Positions 33,801 to 46,634 of a stretch of DNA of 64,000 nt are shown in pieces. The DNA is taken from positions 6,051,105 to 6,115,104 of the forward strand of contig VZSR01000479.1 in assembly GCA_013398615.1 (NCBI GenBank). Reading direction: 5' to 3'. A model generated the notes under the pieces. That model did no database searches and was not told where the DNA came from. It saw only the letters and a list, made by a program, of their open reading frames with translations. This stretch comes from Brachypodius melanocephalos. Taxonomy: Eukaryota > Chordata > Aves > Passeriformes > Pycnonotidae. The translations under genes were made by a program, and so were the position numbers. Each line of letters opens with the position of its first letter. Position 1 is the stretch's first letter.

Positions 33801-36165
33801 CACATCCCTTTAGGGACATCATCATTATTCACTGCTAATGGTCCTTCAGCTCTTTCAGCTTCCTCCCATTGCACTGTCCCTTATGGCCAAGTGAACTTTG
33901 GTAAAAGCTTTGAGTTTGCTCATGCAAATTCTATCCAATTTTTCATTCAAATGAAAAAACCTTGCGCTTCTGTGTACCCTTCAACTACTGCTTTCTGTAA
34001 ATTGATAGGAAAAAAGTGATGATATCTTTTTTGACACTCTTTGTTCTGTGTAATCCTGCAGGATCTAAAGTTCACATGCCCAATATGTTCTCAGGATGAA
34101 ACACCAGCTCTCTTTGTAGTCAGTGGGAATTGTGTCATTTATCCTAGTGGAGGCAGATTTTCAACCCAGATGCTTACCTTCTTTTTGGTTCTATTTACTT
34201 CTAAATTACTTATAGAGATTTTTTGAGGGGATGAAAGGGGAAATTATGTTATTTGGAATAAAAGACAGGATTCAATAAAGCAGAATGGTTGGCTCATCTG
34301 AACTACTTCAGAGACTGAAAGTTCCTGTTGAATCTCAGGATAAGACTTTCTTAAGTCCATTGATTTTTTTGAATTGAGTCTGGTTTCATTTTCTTTTAGA
34401 ATTTCTGCTATATTTTCCAATACTGTATCTTCTAGCTTCTGTGAACTTTGCTGTTTTCTCTGCCTTTTAAGCCTTTCCTTTCATTCTACTACTTTGGTCT
34501 CTCTCCATCCCAACTATTACTTATTTTCTTACTTCTTCAGCGTGGATCCCTCTCGCTTGTGAAGTGCTGATATGTTCCCCATCAGCAGTGTTGATTGCTC
34601 CTGTCAATGCTTTTCCAGTATCTTTTTGTAGGAGTTGCTGTGTGATCAGAAAGGTCAAATCAGCCCCCATGTTGTGGGCATCTGGTGTTTTTGCTCAGAA
34701 GTAATCAGAGGAAAAGGGAAAGATAAGATCAGGGAGCAGCAAGATGCTTCCGTGACTGTAGGACAGCTGGAAATCATGGATGAAAGGCTTGCTGTCAAAC
34801 ATTGCATGTCTGTATGGAGTCAGAAAATAGCAATACCAAGAATGTTAAGTTAAAAAACAAACAAACAAACAAAAAACCAACCCACCAACCAAAAAAACTC
34901 CTAAAAAGTCAACCTTTTACTTGATGAAGTCAGAACTGTATCGTCCAGGGCAAAAAAGTGTTGGTTCTGCAGGAGTTAAGAAAACAAAGTGAGTGTGTTT
35001 AAATATGATCTCACACAGTTATGCTCAACCAGGTGACTAGAAAAGCAATTAAGGGCAAACCATCAGCAAGGAGCCCTTCCAGAATGAAAATGAAACTGAA
35101 GATTACTGTTGTTTACCTTCTGCCTCTCTGAACTGAAATTACTTTCTGTTGTTTCTATATTCAAATGCAAAGACAAGAGCAGTTTAATCTATTTTATGTC
35201 TTTTCAAAACCTCCTAATGGGAGTGATCATTTTTCCAATCTGCCTTATTTGCTCATGAAGAAATAGAAAAGTAGCCAAAATAATCTGTTATTTTAGTGTT
35301 TTCCTTCAGTTGCAAAATTCGGCCCTCACAGTTTCTCTCAAAGTTTCTTTTTATCTTCTCCACCTAATTGTCACTCCAAACATGATCTAAAATGGGGAAT
35401 GTGCTCTGGATGTACAATATACTCTTTTCTGTGGAAAGATTTAATGACATTTGGCTTATTATTTTGTCATATTAAGATGTAGTAGTGTTTTTACTTTAAT
35501 GTACTACTGAAATGGGATTATAACCAATTTTAACAAAACTAGATGATTAGAAGTAAGATACTACTTGAAAGTTTGGAGTAATTTTTGCTGCTACGGTCAA
35601 TCAGAGGAAAAATTATTTCTAATATGACTGCTACATACTGATTTCATATAAATACATGTAAATAACCCTCATGCACTCTCCAGAACCTGTGTTTGACATT
35701 TAAGAGTATCTAAAGATGATCAGGAAAATGAGAATGAGTTGTGTTCATGCTCAAAGTGGATTCCTCAAGGATAATCAGCACTTTCCTCATTGTGCTTTTT
35801 TACTGAAAATCTGTAACCCAGTTTTCTCTTCAGCATTCAGAAATTCTTTATTTTCTTCCAATCATAAAACTCTTCAACATGAAACCATCTCAACCAGAAT
35901 AAAGCCCTTACCTTGGCTTCCTGGTCACCACATTCTTTCCCGGGTTGGTGGGGGATGATTTCCCACTGTTTCCCCAAGGACAGCAATTCAGCTGCAGAAG
36001 CTGTGAACCTCCTCTCCTTCTGAGAGCTCACATAACTCCAACAACTGTACACCCAGGCTGATCATAAACCTCTGGAGAAGGCATCCCGATTCCTTCTGGA
36101 TATTCCTCCAATACTTCACCAAAGCCCCCGTGCTGGAATTTGTCAGTTGTTTCTCATTCTGTCCT
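30807..36165 (+). other. SPOCK1 downstream intron, third part
   Basis: No exon recognised. It contains an AAAC tract (34852-34898) and an acceptor-preceded open frame at 34062-34226 of unknown meaning. A GC-richer patch at about 33.53-33.89 kb shows no family resemblance. Confidence 0.45.
34852..34898 (+). repeat. (AAAC)n / CCAA-rich simple repeat
   Basis: ACAAACAAACAAAC-type units turning into AACCAACCCACC, about 46 bases. Confidence 0.85.
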
Positions 36166-36440
36166 CATAGATATGGAGAACAATCTTCAAGGATAACTGC
36201 TTACTTTGTGACAAGTATTTTCTCATTTTAAGACATCTCATTACTCCCTTGTTGAGCCCTCCCTTTCTCAAGTAGTTCAATCTATTTCCTTTTTTTCATT
36301 TTCTTCAAAATCATATAAAAAAATTTATCCATTTTACCGTTCATCTCTGAATTCTTATCCTCATCTTACCCTCTTATCCTGTGTATCTTGTTTATACTTT
36401 TACCCAGACAGAACCATGTGCCAATAAAGGCATCAACGAT
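36166..36440 (-). mobile_element. Probable old CR1/L3-type LINE fragment, antisense
   Basis: The + strand reads like the reverse complement of an old amniote CR1 3' region: GATATGGAGAACAATCTTCA, GATAACTGCTTACTTTGTG, TTTTAAGACATCTCATTACT with CCCTTGTTGAG, and CTTTCTCAAGTAGTTCAATC. These fit, in order, blocks I remember for that family, but at low identity. No open frame is kept. Confidence 0.4.
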
Positions 36441-39400
36441 GCTTAGTAGAGCAGAATAATCATCTCCCATGTTTTAGTTAAGATTTCCTGCTAATACTCT
36501 CCAGTTAAAAGAGTTTACTTTTGTTGCAGCAGCTTGACAGTTTTGAGTCCTATTCAGCCTGCAGTTTGTTGATGCTCTGGGATCTCATTTTGTATTATTT
36601 CTACCTAGTCAATCCCCATTTTGTGTTTATCGCTTTGATTTCTGCTTTGTGATGCTGCTGCTTTATATTCGTGGGTACTGACTGTTGTCTTATTCATTCC
36701 TCTCATTTCCCAAGATCATTTTTAACTGTAACCTCCAGAGCATGACAGCTCTTTTCCTCATTTCTGTGGCTTATAAGCCTGCTCCCCATTCCATTATCCA
36801 AACAGTTGGGCTATGTTTTTTAATCTCAAAATACTTCCTCATTTAACTGAATCATGCCAATTAGCAAAATGCCCCTTGTGTGATGACAGACTAATGTGAA
36901 AAGAATGAAATAAACTCCTTAGATGCCTGTGTTCATTTTAGCACATTTTATGCTGGCCAGGCAGTTTTGTTTGTTGGTGTCTGGGGGGTGAGGATGGATG
37001 TTGACTGTTCAGCAGTTGCTCTGAGTTATCCTGTATATTCCACATCCTCTGAGGGCTGAGCCTCCAGAGGTGCCGAGCTTGCCCAGCAGCCCAGAGGGAA
37101 GGAACAGATGTACCAGCTTCACACATCCCTGGGAGCAGTTTGCTGAGCCAGGGTAATGTTTGTTGTGTTTGGCAAGGCAATTATCAAAGTGGTCAAAACC
37201 CAGGAGCCTTGTTCTCACTGTTGGGAACTGAGCATCCTTCCTGCTGAGAGTGCCTGAACCTAAATCAAAGCCATTAGGCACTGAGGACTGACAAAGTGGC
37301 AACAAGAAGTCAGGGTGGTTTTGTCAGATTCTTTCTTCCTAGTCAGAAACTGAGCTGCTGAAAACTTTTTAAACACGGAGATATTTCACGTAAGGAAAGT
37401 CAGCTGTCTGAGGCTGATCGCTGCAAAGGAATAGAACGAGAGCTGCAAGTCCTGTCTTGGTACACAAAAGAAATTTGGGAGTGTGGGTTTTGTCCACTGC
37501 CACTGTGTCTGTGCTGCCTGCAGGAGAACTGCAGTGGCTGGAGCTGTGGACTGAATGTGATTGATGGACTCAGAACCAGCCTGTGGCTGTGCAGGGGTTG
37601 CAGCTGAACCCCTGGACCCTTCATTTCTGTGTCAGCAAGGACAAGAATATCCTTGGTGGACAGTCTTTCCAGATTTAGAGCTTCTCTATGTCAGCAAACT
37701 TCCAATTCAAAATACTATGATAAAATCAAACACAACTATGCTGAAGTAAATCGTATTTCCAGCAATATTTGATATTTTCTTTGCATTTGCCAGGTTCTTT
37801 TCCCTAGTTCTGTGCATGAGGAAGTCACATCTGTGCTGCTCACAGATGTTACCGTGCAGTCTCTCCTGGGAGCCCAGAGTGTCAGTTCTGTAAAATGCAC
37901 TTTGACCCCATCAGGTGTCACTTCAGCCTTTACCAAGAGCGAGGTGTAGATGGCATGTGTGGTAAACACTTTAATTTGGTCAATAGTTTAATTTGGTCTG
38001 CAACTTAATGACATTTGAAAGTATGAGCTGGCATTTCTGCTAGGCTGCCTGCCTGCCATCATTTTTGGCTTGACGTGGCAAATAAAGGCTTACTAACTCA
38101 GGAAGGAATTAGCATGAAAGATGTCCATCAATCTCCATAAAGAAGCATTACGTAGTAGATTTTTATTAACTCTGAAGTAAAGGCAGTATAATTGAACAGA
38201 AATGTGTACAGCAACTGATAGGCTTGTTTGAGAAATTCTCAGCGTTGCTGGTTTTCATTCTTTTTGAGCAGAATTTTAATTCCAGCTGCATTTCTTTTGC
38301 TATCACTCCTCGGCCTGTGGACAATACTAAATATTTTATTTTGAGAAGCTTTGCAGAAAAATCTGTGTTTCTTACTCCTCAAAAGGGGCTGACTGACCTG
38401 AAATCAGATAAGGTGCACAGAAGAAGGTTCATTCTATTACCCCTGTGCTGCAAAGCCACTTCTAGTTCAGCTGGCTGTTATTAGCCCTATCTAGCAAAAT
38501 AGTTCACAGTGTCCTATATTGATAGCAGAAGATAAATGTTACACTAGATGCACTTTAGAAGTTCATTCTAAATTTAGAAGCATTACTAGTAGCTGAAATA
38601 TCCAACAACTCTAGGTATGGAGAGTATCACTGGGATTGATATTGCCTCACAAAAAGATTTTGAGAGTCTGCTGCAAATTAGCCTGGCCATTATGAGCACA
38701 TTCTATTTTATAGCATTATATACTGCAAAGCATGTACACCTTGGAAAAAATGGACATAAATTAGCCTTGTAAATTGTTTCATATCTTGTATTAAATGAAC
38801 TGCTGAGAGTCTAATCAAAAAAGCATGGACATAAAACAGATTCCCATTGATTTCAGAGGTCTTGGGTTCAGCTCCTGTGTTTGTGTGCTTGTAGAAGTCA
38901 TGTTGTGAATGCATTCAAGTTCCAGAAAAATTAACTACCTTCAGTTGCTTAACTTTTAAAGCTCTAGCTTTGCTCATTAGTTGGGTGCAGGAATGCCAAT
39001 CATTATCACTCTTCCTCTCCATGCACAGTTCCTGTTGACTGTAGTAGGAGTTTCCTGCTTGGAGAGACAGAAGAATCAGCCTTAAAAAGGTGAATGAGGC
39101 AGAATGTCCTGCTTAGCTTTCATTACATTCAGAGTGCCTTCCTCAAGCTTGGTGACTTTTCAGTGATTAATTGCAACTGTCAGGAAGTAAGACTGAATTA
39201 AGGATTTTTCTGTTGCTTCTACGATGTTACTTTACAAGCTATCCTATAGGTTCTCCATTTTGGGGTCAAAATGTTTGTACCAATAGCATATTTGTAACTA
39301 AACTGTTGAGATTGCCAAATGTTGAGAAACTCTGAGAATCATTGAATTTTTACCTCATTCCAAGTTCTCTCATATTCTGCAGTCCTACAGCTCCTTAGCT

Positions 39401-42400
39401 GAAATCCACAGCCTTGACATCAGAATGAGGTTTTTAGTTGCTTGAGTAGATCAATGATTTTGTGACACACTTTTTAGTGAGATTAACATTTTTAATTTAC
39501 TTTAAAGGCTTATTCAGTCCCTGATATATGACAAGAAAATAACTGTCCTCTATCTCCAGAAGTCTCTTTATTTCACTGAGAAAGTATCTTTAACTTCAGA
39601 ATGAAGGAGCTGTGTTAACTTTCATATATTGCTACCCACCACCTAGCCTTGATTTGTTAAAACTTCATCCTTATGCAGAAGAAGCATCTTTTGGTTGGGA
39701 AGTGTCCTAATATTTAAACTCCACGGATTTTCTGCATCCTTTTAGTACACCATAGTAACTTGCATCAGATTTCCTTCTACAAAGCTGAGCAATAAAAAGA
39801 CAAAAATAGACAAAAGTGCATTAATTCTTTGCAATCAGATCATTAGATATGTGGCACATGAAACTCCTGATTATTCAATCACATAAGAATATATTTCACT
39901 TGCAGCTCTTTCTTTGGAGTACCCGAGGCCAGATGCACACGACATTAATAGCATTCAGTTATCCCTTACTTCAGCCCGTCAACTTTATGTGGCACTTTGT
40001 AGAATTCCTCATTAGTGGGTTCAGGACCCTGCATGAAGCAATGTCCTGACCACCTCGGTCCTCTGAGTTTTCTGAGATTGCTAATTGCTTTTGTGAAATG
40101 TTTCAGCTTCATGGTATGCACAAGCAACCATTTAGATATCTAGACTCTCAGCTATCTCACAGGAGAATTACTTGAGTTGTTAAAGAGACATCTTTGGTTT
40201 TTTTTTTTTTTTTCAATTTTATTTATGATGTAGAATCAAGATTTGCATTTTTATTAGAGCCCCTGATGCCTGGTTTTGCTTTGCTTGGTTTCAATGCACT
40301 GATATTTTTAAGCCTAAATGCTTCTACCCTCATCGCTCATGTTTGTGTGTCTCACTGTTTTCCTTCCAAACACTCATTATTGCTTTCTTAATCCATCATT
40401 GCTTTGTTCTGGGAAGGATAAAGGCAACAGCTCCTTTACTGGTCATGTCATTTGTGTCTCCATTTAGTTCATCCTAAGTTAGGTTGCCAAAACTCAGCAC
40501 ATAACTCAGACTTTGGATCTGCAGCAGCTCAAGCTTTTCTAATTCCTGATATCCGTAACCCTGTTCTCTTTCCCAACCCTGCCTGTGCATTCCTTCAGAT
40601 CACCTGGACTTTATCCAGCATGCAGTTGATTAATTTTTTCTTAACTTTCAAGTGAGTCTACAACTTCTGTCTGGTTGGTTTTCCACTCAAAAGCCCTGTG
40701 GTGGTTACTCACACAAGCCACTACTGAATGTGGTAAGTAAAAGCAGAAAACTGGTCTCTGGCTCAAATATTCTTGAGCATAAGGGCAAAATTGGATTCAA
40801 CAAACAGCAAGGGAGAGGAAGATTTCATTAGAAATAGTGATTACATGGCAGCATGGGTTGAATAGGTGCAGTATTGAGACAGAATTATTTTATGCAGCAT
40901 TTTATAGGAACAGCTGTTTAGCACTTTCTTTCAGCTCCAACTGAGAAGTTTCCTATGCATTGTAGCATTTGGGCTTGTGTAGTGAGTGATGTGCAAAAAG
41001 GTCTGACAAGGCACTTCCATGAGGTATTTGTCTCATTTATTATAGGTATCATATTAAAAGAAGTAGTTCTTGGTCACGTAGCTCTAATTTTCCATGCAAA
41101 TTCCCCACGTTCATCTGCATAAATGGTGCTCTTCCTGTCTTCGGTTAAAGGCTATTCTTTTAGTTTCAAGGAAGGCACTTTTTCTAAAATTTGGAAATTA
41201 TGTGAAGTTCTCTTGAAATAAATCACTCCTGGGATAAGATATGGATTTGAATTGCTAAAAACATTATTTATGAATGCAAATATCTTTTAATCACCCCAAA
41301 TATAACTGTCATCTCAAATGCCATATAACTCATGCAAAGCCCAAGTGGGGCTGCCTTGTGAAAAGAACTGTGATTTGATGTTTACATTTCTGGGTCTTGC
41401 AATTTTTTTTCTTTTTCTTCTTTATTTTATAATAGAAACTTGGGAAGTAGGTCTTTTTCCCAGTGATACAGCTGAGGTCAGGCAGGATAGAATGTGTTAG
41501 ATATATTATCAAGATACAGCTCATCAAGCAATAAATATGTAAATACATCTATTTAAATAAGTCTGGGCAAGGAAAATTAGCATCTCCAAGGGTATTTCCT
41601 GGTGTCCTCTAGTGACCAAAGCTTCAAAAATGGACTGTAGGAAAATAAGCTTTTCATTCTTTAGCATCCCTTTTTCCCCCCCCCGCTATATAACAAGGGC
41701 AGCCATAATGTGGGAAAACTCAAAGCTTGGAATTTTTTCATTGCTCTTGGAATTTCAGGTATAAGAAAATAAATAAATAAAAGGCACTCCGGGAAACAGT
41801 ATTTGCATTTTTGCTAACTTGGGGCCCAATCAACAAATTCAAATACTACACTGTGTATTTTACTGTGTGTATACTCTACTGTGTAGTGCAGCTCAGGACA
41901 AAATGGGAAGGAACATTTCTTGGATAAGCATTCTGAAAAAAAAATCCATTGGAGGTGTGATGATCTGTTTGGTTGGGGTGTATTGACCAAGCCTGTAAAA
42001 TACTCTTTTTGTTTCCCCTTTTTGTTTTATGCTATATCGACTCTAAATGCTTCATTGGAATCAGTGTAAAATGTTCATCATTCTTGTTCCTCTTGTGCAT
42101 TTTGCACAAATGTATTTTGCACTTTAGACATATGTCAAAAATATTTTCCTGACTTGAAGAATGAGGAAATACTAATTTGTCATTCAAAGATTGGATAAGC
42201 ATAGTGTTAAGGACTGGAAAGCAAACAGTTCCTGATTTATAGTGGCAATAATAAGTGGATTACATTCACATAAGAGGAAAATACTCTATTGCCACTAATT
42301 TAATTTGGAATTTTTTCTTGGCTGGAAGAGAGATGCTGATGTTCTGCTGAAATCTGCTGCAAGATAGGCACATCATTATTTTATATTTCTCCAGAAGTCC

Positions 42401-45400
42401 AAACCTTTGCACCGAAAGAGTTCTGGATTTTTTGTTGCTTATTCCATAGGAATAAGAACTCTCTTCATTAAAACTGTATGATAATAGTGAAAAGAATATT
42501 TTATTATTCGTAAATAATGGCTGTTGACCTGGAGAGCAGCCAGTGAAATGAGTGATACAATTGTGCTCTTGATTTTTAAAAGTTTTATTTATATTTGAGC
42601 TCTGGCAGCAGCCTTTTGCTGCATTGAGGCGTTAATGCACATAATAAATTTGGCATGACAGAAGATCATCTCCAAACCATAAATCCATTGCTTAAGAGCA
42701 ATGTTAATCAAGCTGCTCCTCAGATTTGATTGAATTAATGAAAAATAAAGGAAACATAAATATAATCAATGTTGAGAGGGAAAAGAAGCATTATGCACAA
42801 CCTCAAGTTGTTTGTAGATAGATAAGGAACAACCTGAGATAACTGCATGAGCTGGTTGTCAGAAGAGGAGTAAGATAAAAGTCATTTGCATCTGTTCAAC
42901 TTTTTATTCATCTGTGTTGCTGGAACTGTTTGCTCAGGTGCATTAAGGATGAAAATGTGCAGGCCAAATATTTCACCAGGAGGCAGTAAAATTGTGAAAC
43001 CATGATAATAACTTTGGGGAAAAATTATGTATGTATTCTGGCATCTGCATTTTGGCTGCTGTCAGTCGTGTTGGTTCCACGTTTCATGGAAGAAAAATTT
43101 TTTCTAGTGGTTGTTTTTTGGCACTGGGAGAAAGTTGTGGAAGCTTGAGCAGCATTAAAATAGTTGTTAATGAGCTGTAAAATCATGAATGGGCAGAGGC
43201 AAAAAATGTCATTACAGGAAAAGATGCAATATTTTGCAAATCTGAAAATTGATTTATTCAATTTTCTTCATTTGCCATAAGTTAATTTAAAATGGCTTGG
43301 GGGCACTTGGATGAGTAGGAGAGAAATTATTTTGGAAATTATTTTGTTTAACTGATTTGACCATTGCTATCAGCTAGTGGTCTGCAGTGTAAACAGCCTT
43401 CCCAGCAAGGTCTAGGACTGCTCCAGAAATTGCCACTGCCTGAGGCAGGGCTGTGTTTTGATATCTCTCAGCACACCGGTGCATTTTAACTCCCTGAAAT
43501 CAGAGCAGGATTTGAGAGTGGCCAGGACCTGTCCCAGCACTCACACTCCTCAGGATCAGAGTTCCAGCTGCACTTCCTGGGTGTTCTCCTTCCTGAGGAG
43601 CAAAACTTCCCCCAGCAGTGCTCAGGGAATCCCAGAGTCAGCTCTTTGCACACGTGAAAGATCAGCTGCTGAAAATGCTGTTCACTTTTCCCTTCACCTT
43701 GCTCATTAGACGAGTTTAGGTGCATTTATGACTCTCCTTGTTTTCAGGAGAGGTCAGAATGTTTTTTCCCAGAAGTTCAGGTAAATTAAGGCTATGTTAT
43801 ATTAATTTTGGCTTAATGGGAAGTAACAAAACTTTTCTCCTATGATTTCTTAAATAAAGTTTTCATGGAAATTGGTACTTCAGCACAGCAGATGTTCTCA
43901 GGTAATGCAGAGGTGCCTGTCACTCAAATTTTTAGGTTCATATACTTACTAGTCCTAAAATCCTATCGTTTTTTCTGTTTTTCTTGCAAACATTTCTTTA
44001 AAAGCTATTGCTGGCAAATCCTCCAACTGTTCTTTCAAGTCTTGTACAAAACAGTAAGTGTCTTTGATATGTAATAAAAGGATTCATCATAGGCATATGC
44101 AATCATATTAGCCAGGCTAAAAAGGATGGAGCTTTCACACTTTATGCCTCATCACAAGATCCCTGAGAGCATAAAACTCTTCATGGGGGGGAAATTGTTA
44201 CTCAAGTGCTTGATTTGGTCGGATGCTGTGATCTGTAGTCTTGACTGATAATCACTCTCACTGAAATCAACAGGAATATCAACAGGCAGAGATGCAATAT
44301 TCTACAGGAGCTGTTCTCTGCACGACTAAATCAAGCTTGACTGAGGATGATGGAGATTTTATTGATAGCTCTTTCTGTCATTGTGTTGGGCATAAGCCAA
44401 CAATGGGCCTTATTTCCACTTCCTGGGAAATGGCTGTTTTCTCTATCTCTGCAAAATGGACATAAGAAATTGGGCCTTGTTACCAACAGTTTCTATACCC
44501 ACTTTACTCTAAGTCCAAATAATTTACCATGTTTTCAGAGAAAAGCTCCTTATTGGTTCATACGCAGTTTTGGTAACAAATTTTTGTTATTTTGTTTTTG
44601 TTCTTTGGGTGAAGGCAAGATTTGTTGATGATCGAGTGCTTAGCATAATGTAACTCCTATATGCAGGTAATGCTATCTTCAGCATCCAGAGCCTACCATT
44701 GGAAAAGAAACATATTGTAAAGTGTGGCCTTTGAAATAATTGCACACCTCTGTAACCACTGGTATATTCGACCATCTAAAATATTTCTGCATTTTGGACT
44801 AGGACCTGCTGCTCTGATTCTCTTTGGAAGGTTCCATATACTTTTGTGGTAATCTCCATACTTGTAGCGTTGATCTGTAGTTAATGTAGTCAACCGTGCC
44901 TGGCAGCCAGAATCAAGATTTTCCTTTGTGATGTACTGAGAGATAAGCAAGCAGCAGACCCAGGGAAACCTGACAGTTATGTTAGGCCGCACCACTTTTA
45001 GAGAAGATATAAATATGCTTTATCAACTTCCACAGATTTTAAACGATTTTTTGAGCTACTTACCTTTTCTGATTTTACTTGGGGAGTGAAGTCACTCATG
45101 TCTTATAGCTGGATGGTTTTGATCTAACAAATTAATGGCAAGCAAAATAAAAATAGGTTAGATTAAAGACGCCCTGCCAGATGATTTGTAATTGGCTGCT
45201 TTTGTGACAGTGACAGATGAGGTGTAGGGACTTTTTTGGCTGTGGTGTATGTACTGTCACTATGTGCAAACCTCACGTTTGGAGAAACATTCATTCAAAG
45301 CATTACAGGAGAGCTGCAAGGAGTAAATAGTTAATTAACAGCCAAAGAACCTGCAGATGGTGGTTAACAACATGGCATAATATCTGGGTTCTGTGTGCCA

Positions 45401-46455
45401 CAGGAAACTCACTGGAGGTTGGAAAATGGTTTTCTGTAGCAGCAATTTCCTTCTTTCCAAGGGGGGCAGTAGTGAGGTAGCAATCAATAGGGAGCACAAT
45501 AACACGCCTGCCAGCGTTGAGAAGGAAAATTCTCTATGGGGTGAAAAGACAAAGCCTCAGTGTTGTGTGGCTTTGATCCTTCTTGTGCTGAGGAGAGGAC
45601 ATGATGTTAACATGAGGCTGCTCCTACAGGAACACATAAACAAACAAAGCAGGAAGATCAAACAGCACTAATGGAAAAGCACCAAACCCCAGCCTGTGGG
45701 CAGATGGACATGAAACAGGGTTTATTTACTGCTGGATGTTCTTTGGATCACAGTGGGTGCTGTGTGAAAAGGCAAATAAAACATGAGCAGAAGTGCTGTT
45801 ACACAGACCACCAGCAATTAGGCAGCAGCAAACAAAGGGATCCACAAAGAGCTCCAGGAGCACGCCAGGAGTATTTGCAAACCACAAAAATGTCACAAGA
45901 TACTCAAGCCTGTGCAGCCAGGGACCTGAATAAGCACTAAAGTACTATTTAGCTGAGCTGTACCAAGTGATTGACTCGTGCAATTATCAAATCTCAAAAG
46001 ATGAGTTAATTCCTGATAGATCAGTAATACGAACAAAGAAATTTAAAACATCCTAGTCATTGGGTTCACACTGAATGCAGGATAAAAGCGGAGATGATTC
46101 ATTAAGAGAAGAATTGAAATAAAATTAATGCAAAAATAGAAACATACAATTAGTAGAGAAAATACAATTGAATACCTATGGGTAGTGGCAGAAAATAACA
46201 TGATTATGAAAAATAAGCTGCATGTGGACTCTTGCTGTAATGGAAGTAAAACAAAGCAAACTTGCAGATTGGAAAATTGAAGGGACTGTTATGATCTGGT
46301 TTAAACCCAGAAAGGCACAGAAAATAAAAATCTCTGTGTATAAATGGGAAAGAATTTAGAAGGTCCAAAATATACCCCAAAACAAGATTTAAACCAGTTT
46401 AGGTTAGATGTTGGTGCCAAAAAATGGATATATTTTATTTAATTGTAAAAGAGGC
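36441..46455 (+). other. SPOCK1 downstream intron, fourth part
   Basis: No exon or identifiable transposable element. Visible items are a T run (40198-40213), a C run (41676-41684), an AAAT tract (41767-41782), a tandem 12-mer GAAATTATTTTG (43323-43346) and a TAAT-rich stretch (42590-42790) that could be a conserved element. Open frames are short and unremarkable. Confidence 0.45.
40198..40213 (+). repeat. Poly-T run (16 T)
   Basis: Uninterrupted T run after CTTTGG, followed by CAATTTTATTTATG. It is not followed by a credible splice acceptor and exon. Confidence 0.8.
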
Positions 46456-46634
46456 AGAGAGAGAGAAAGAGAGAGAAAAAGAAGGGAGGGAGGGAGGGAG
46501 GGAGGGAGGGAGGGAGGAAGGAAGGAAGGAAGGGAGGGAGGGAGGAAGGAAGGAAGGAAGGAAGGAAGGAAGGAAGGAAGGAAGGAAGGAAGGGAGGGAG
46601 GAAGGGAGGGAGGAAGGGAGGGAGGGAGGGAGGA
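46456..46634 (+). repeat. Long polypurine GGAA/GGGA microsatellite
   Basis: About 180 bases of pure purine on the + strand: a GAGA/GAAA lead-in, then alternating blocks of (GGGA)n and (GGAA)n, ending GGGAGGATTC. The block structure suggests unit switching by point mutation and slippage. It creates two artificial Gly/Arg/Glu/Lys-rich frames that are not genes. Confidence 0.95.
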
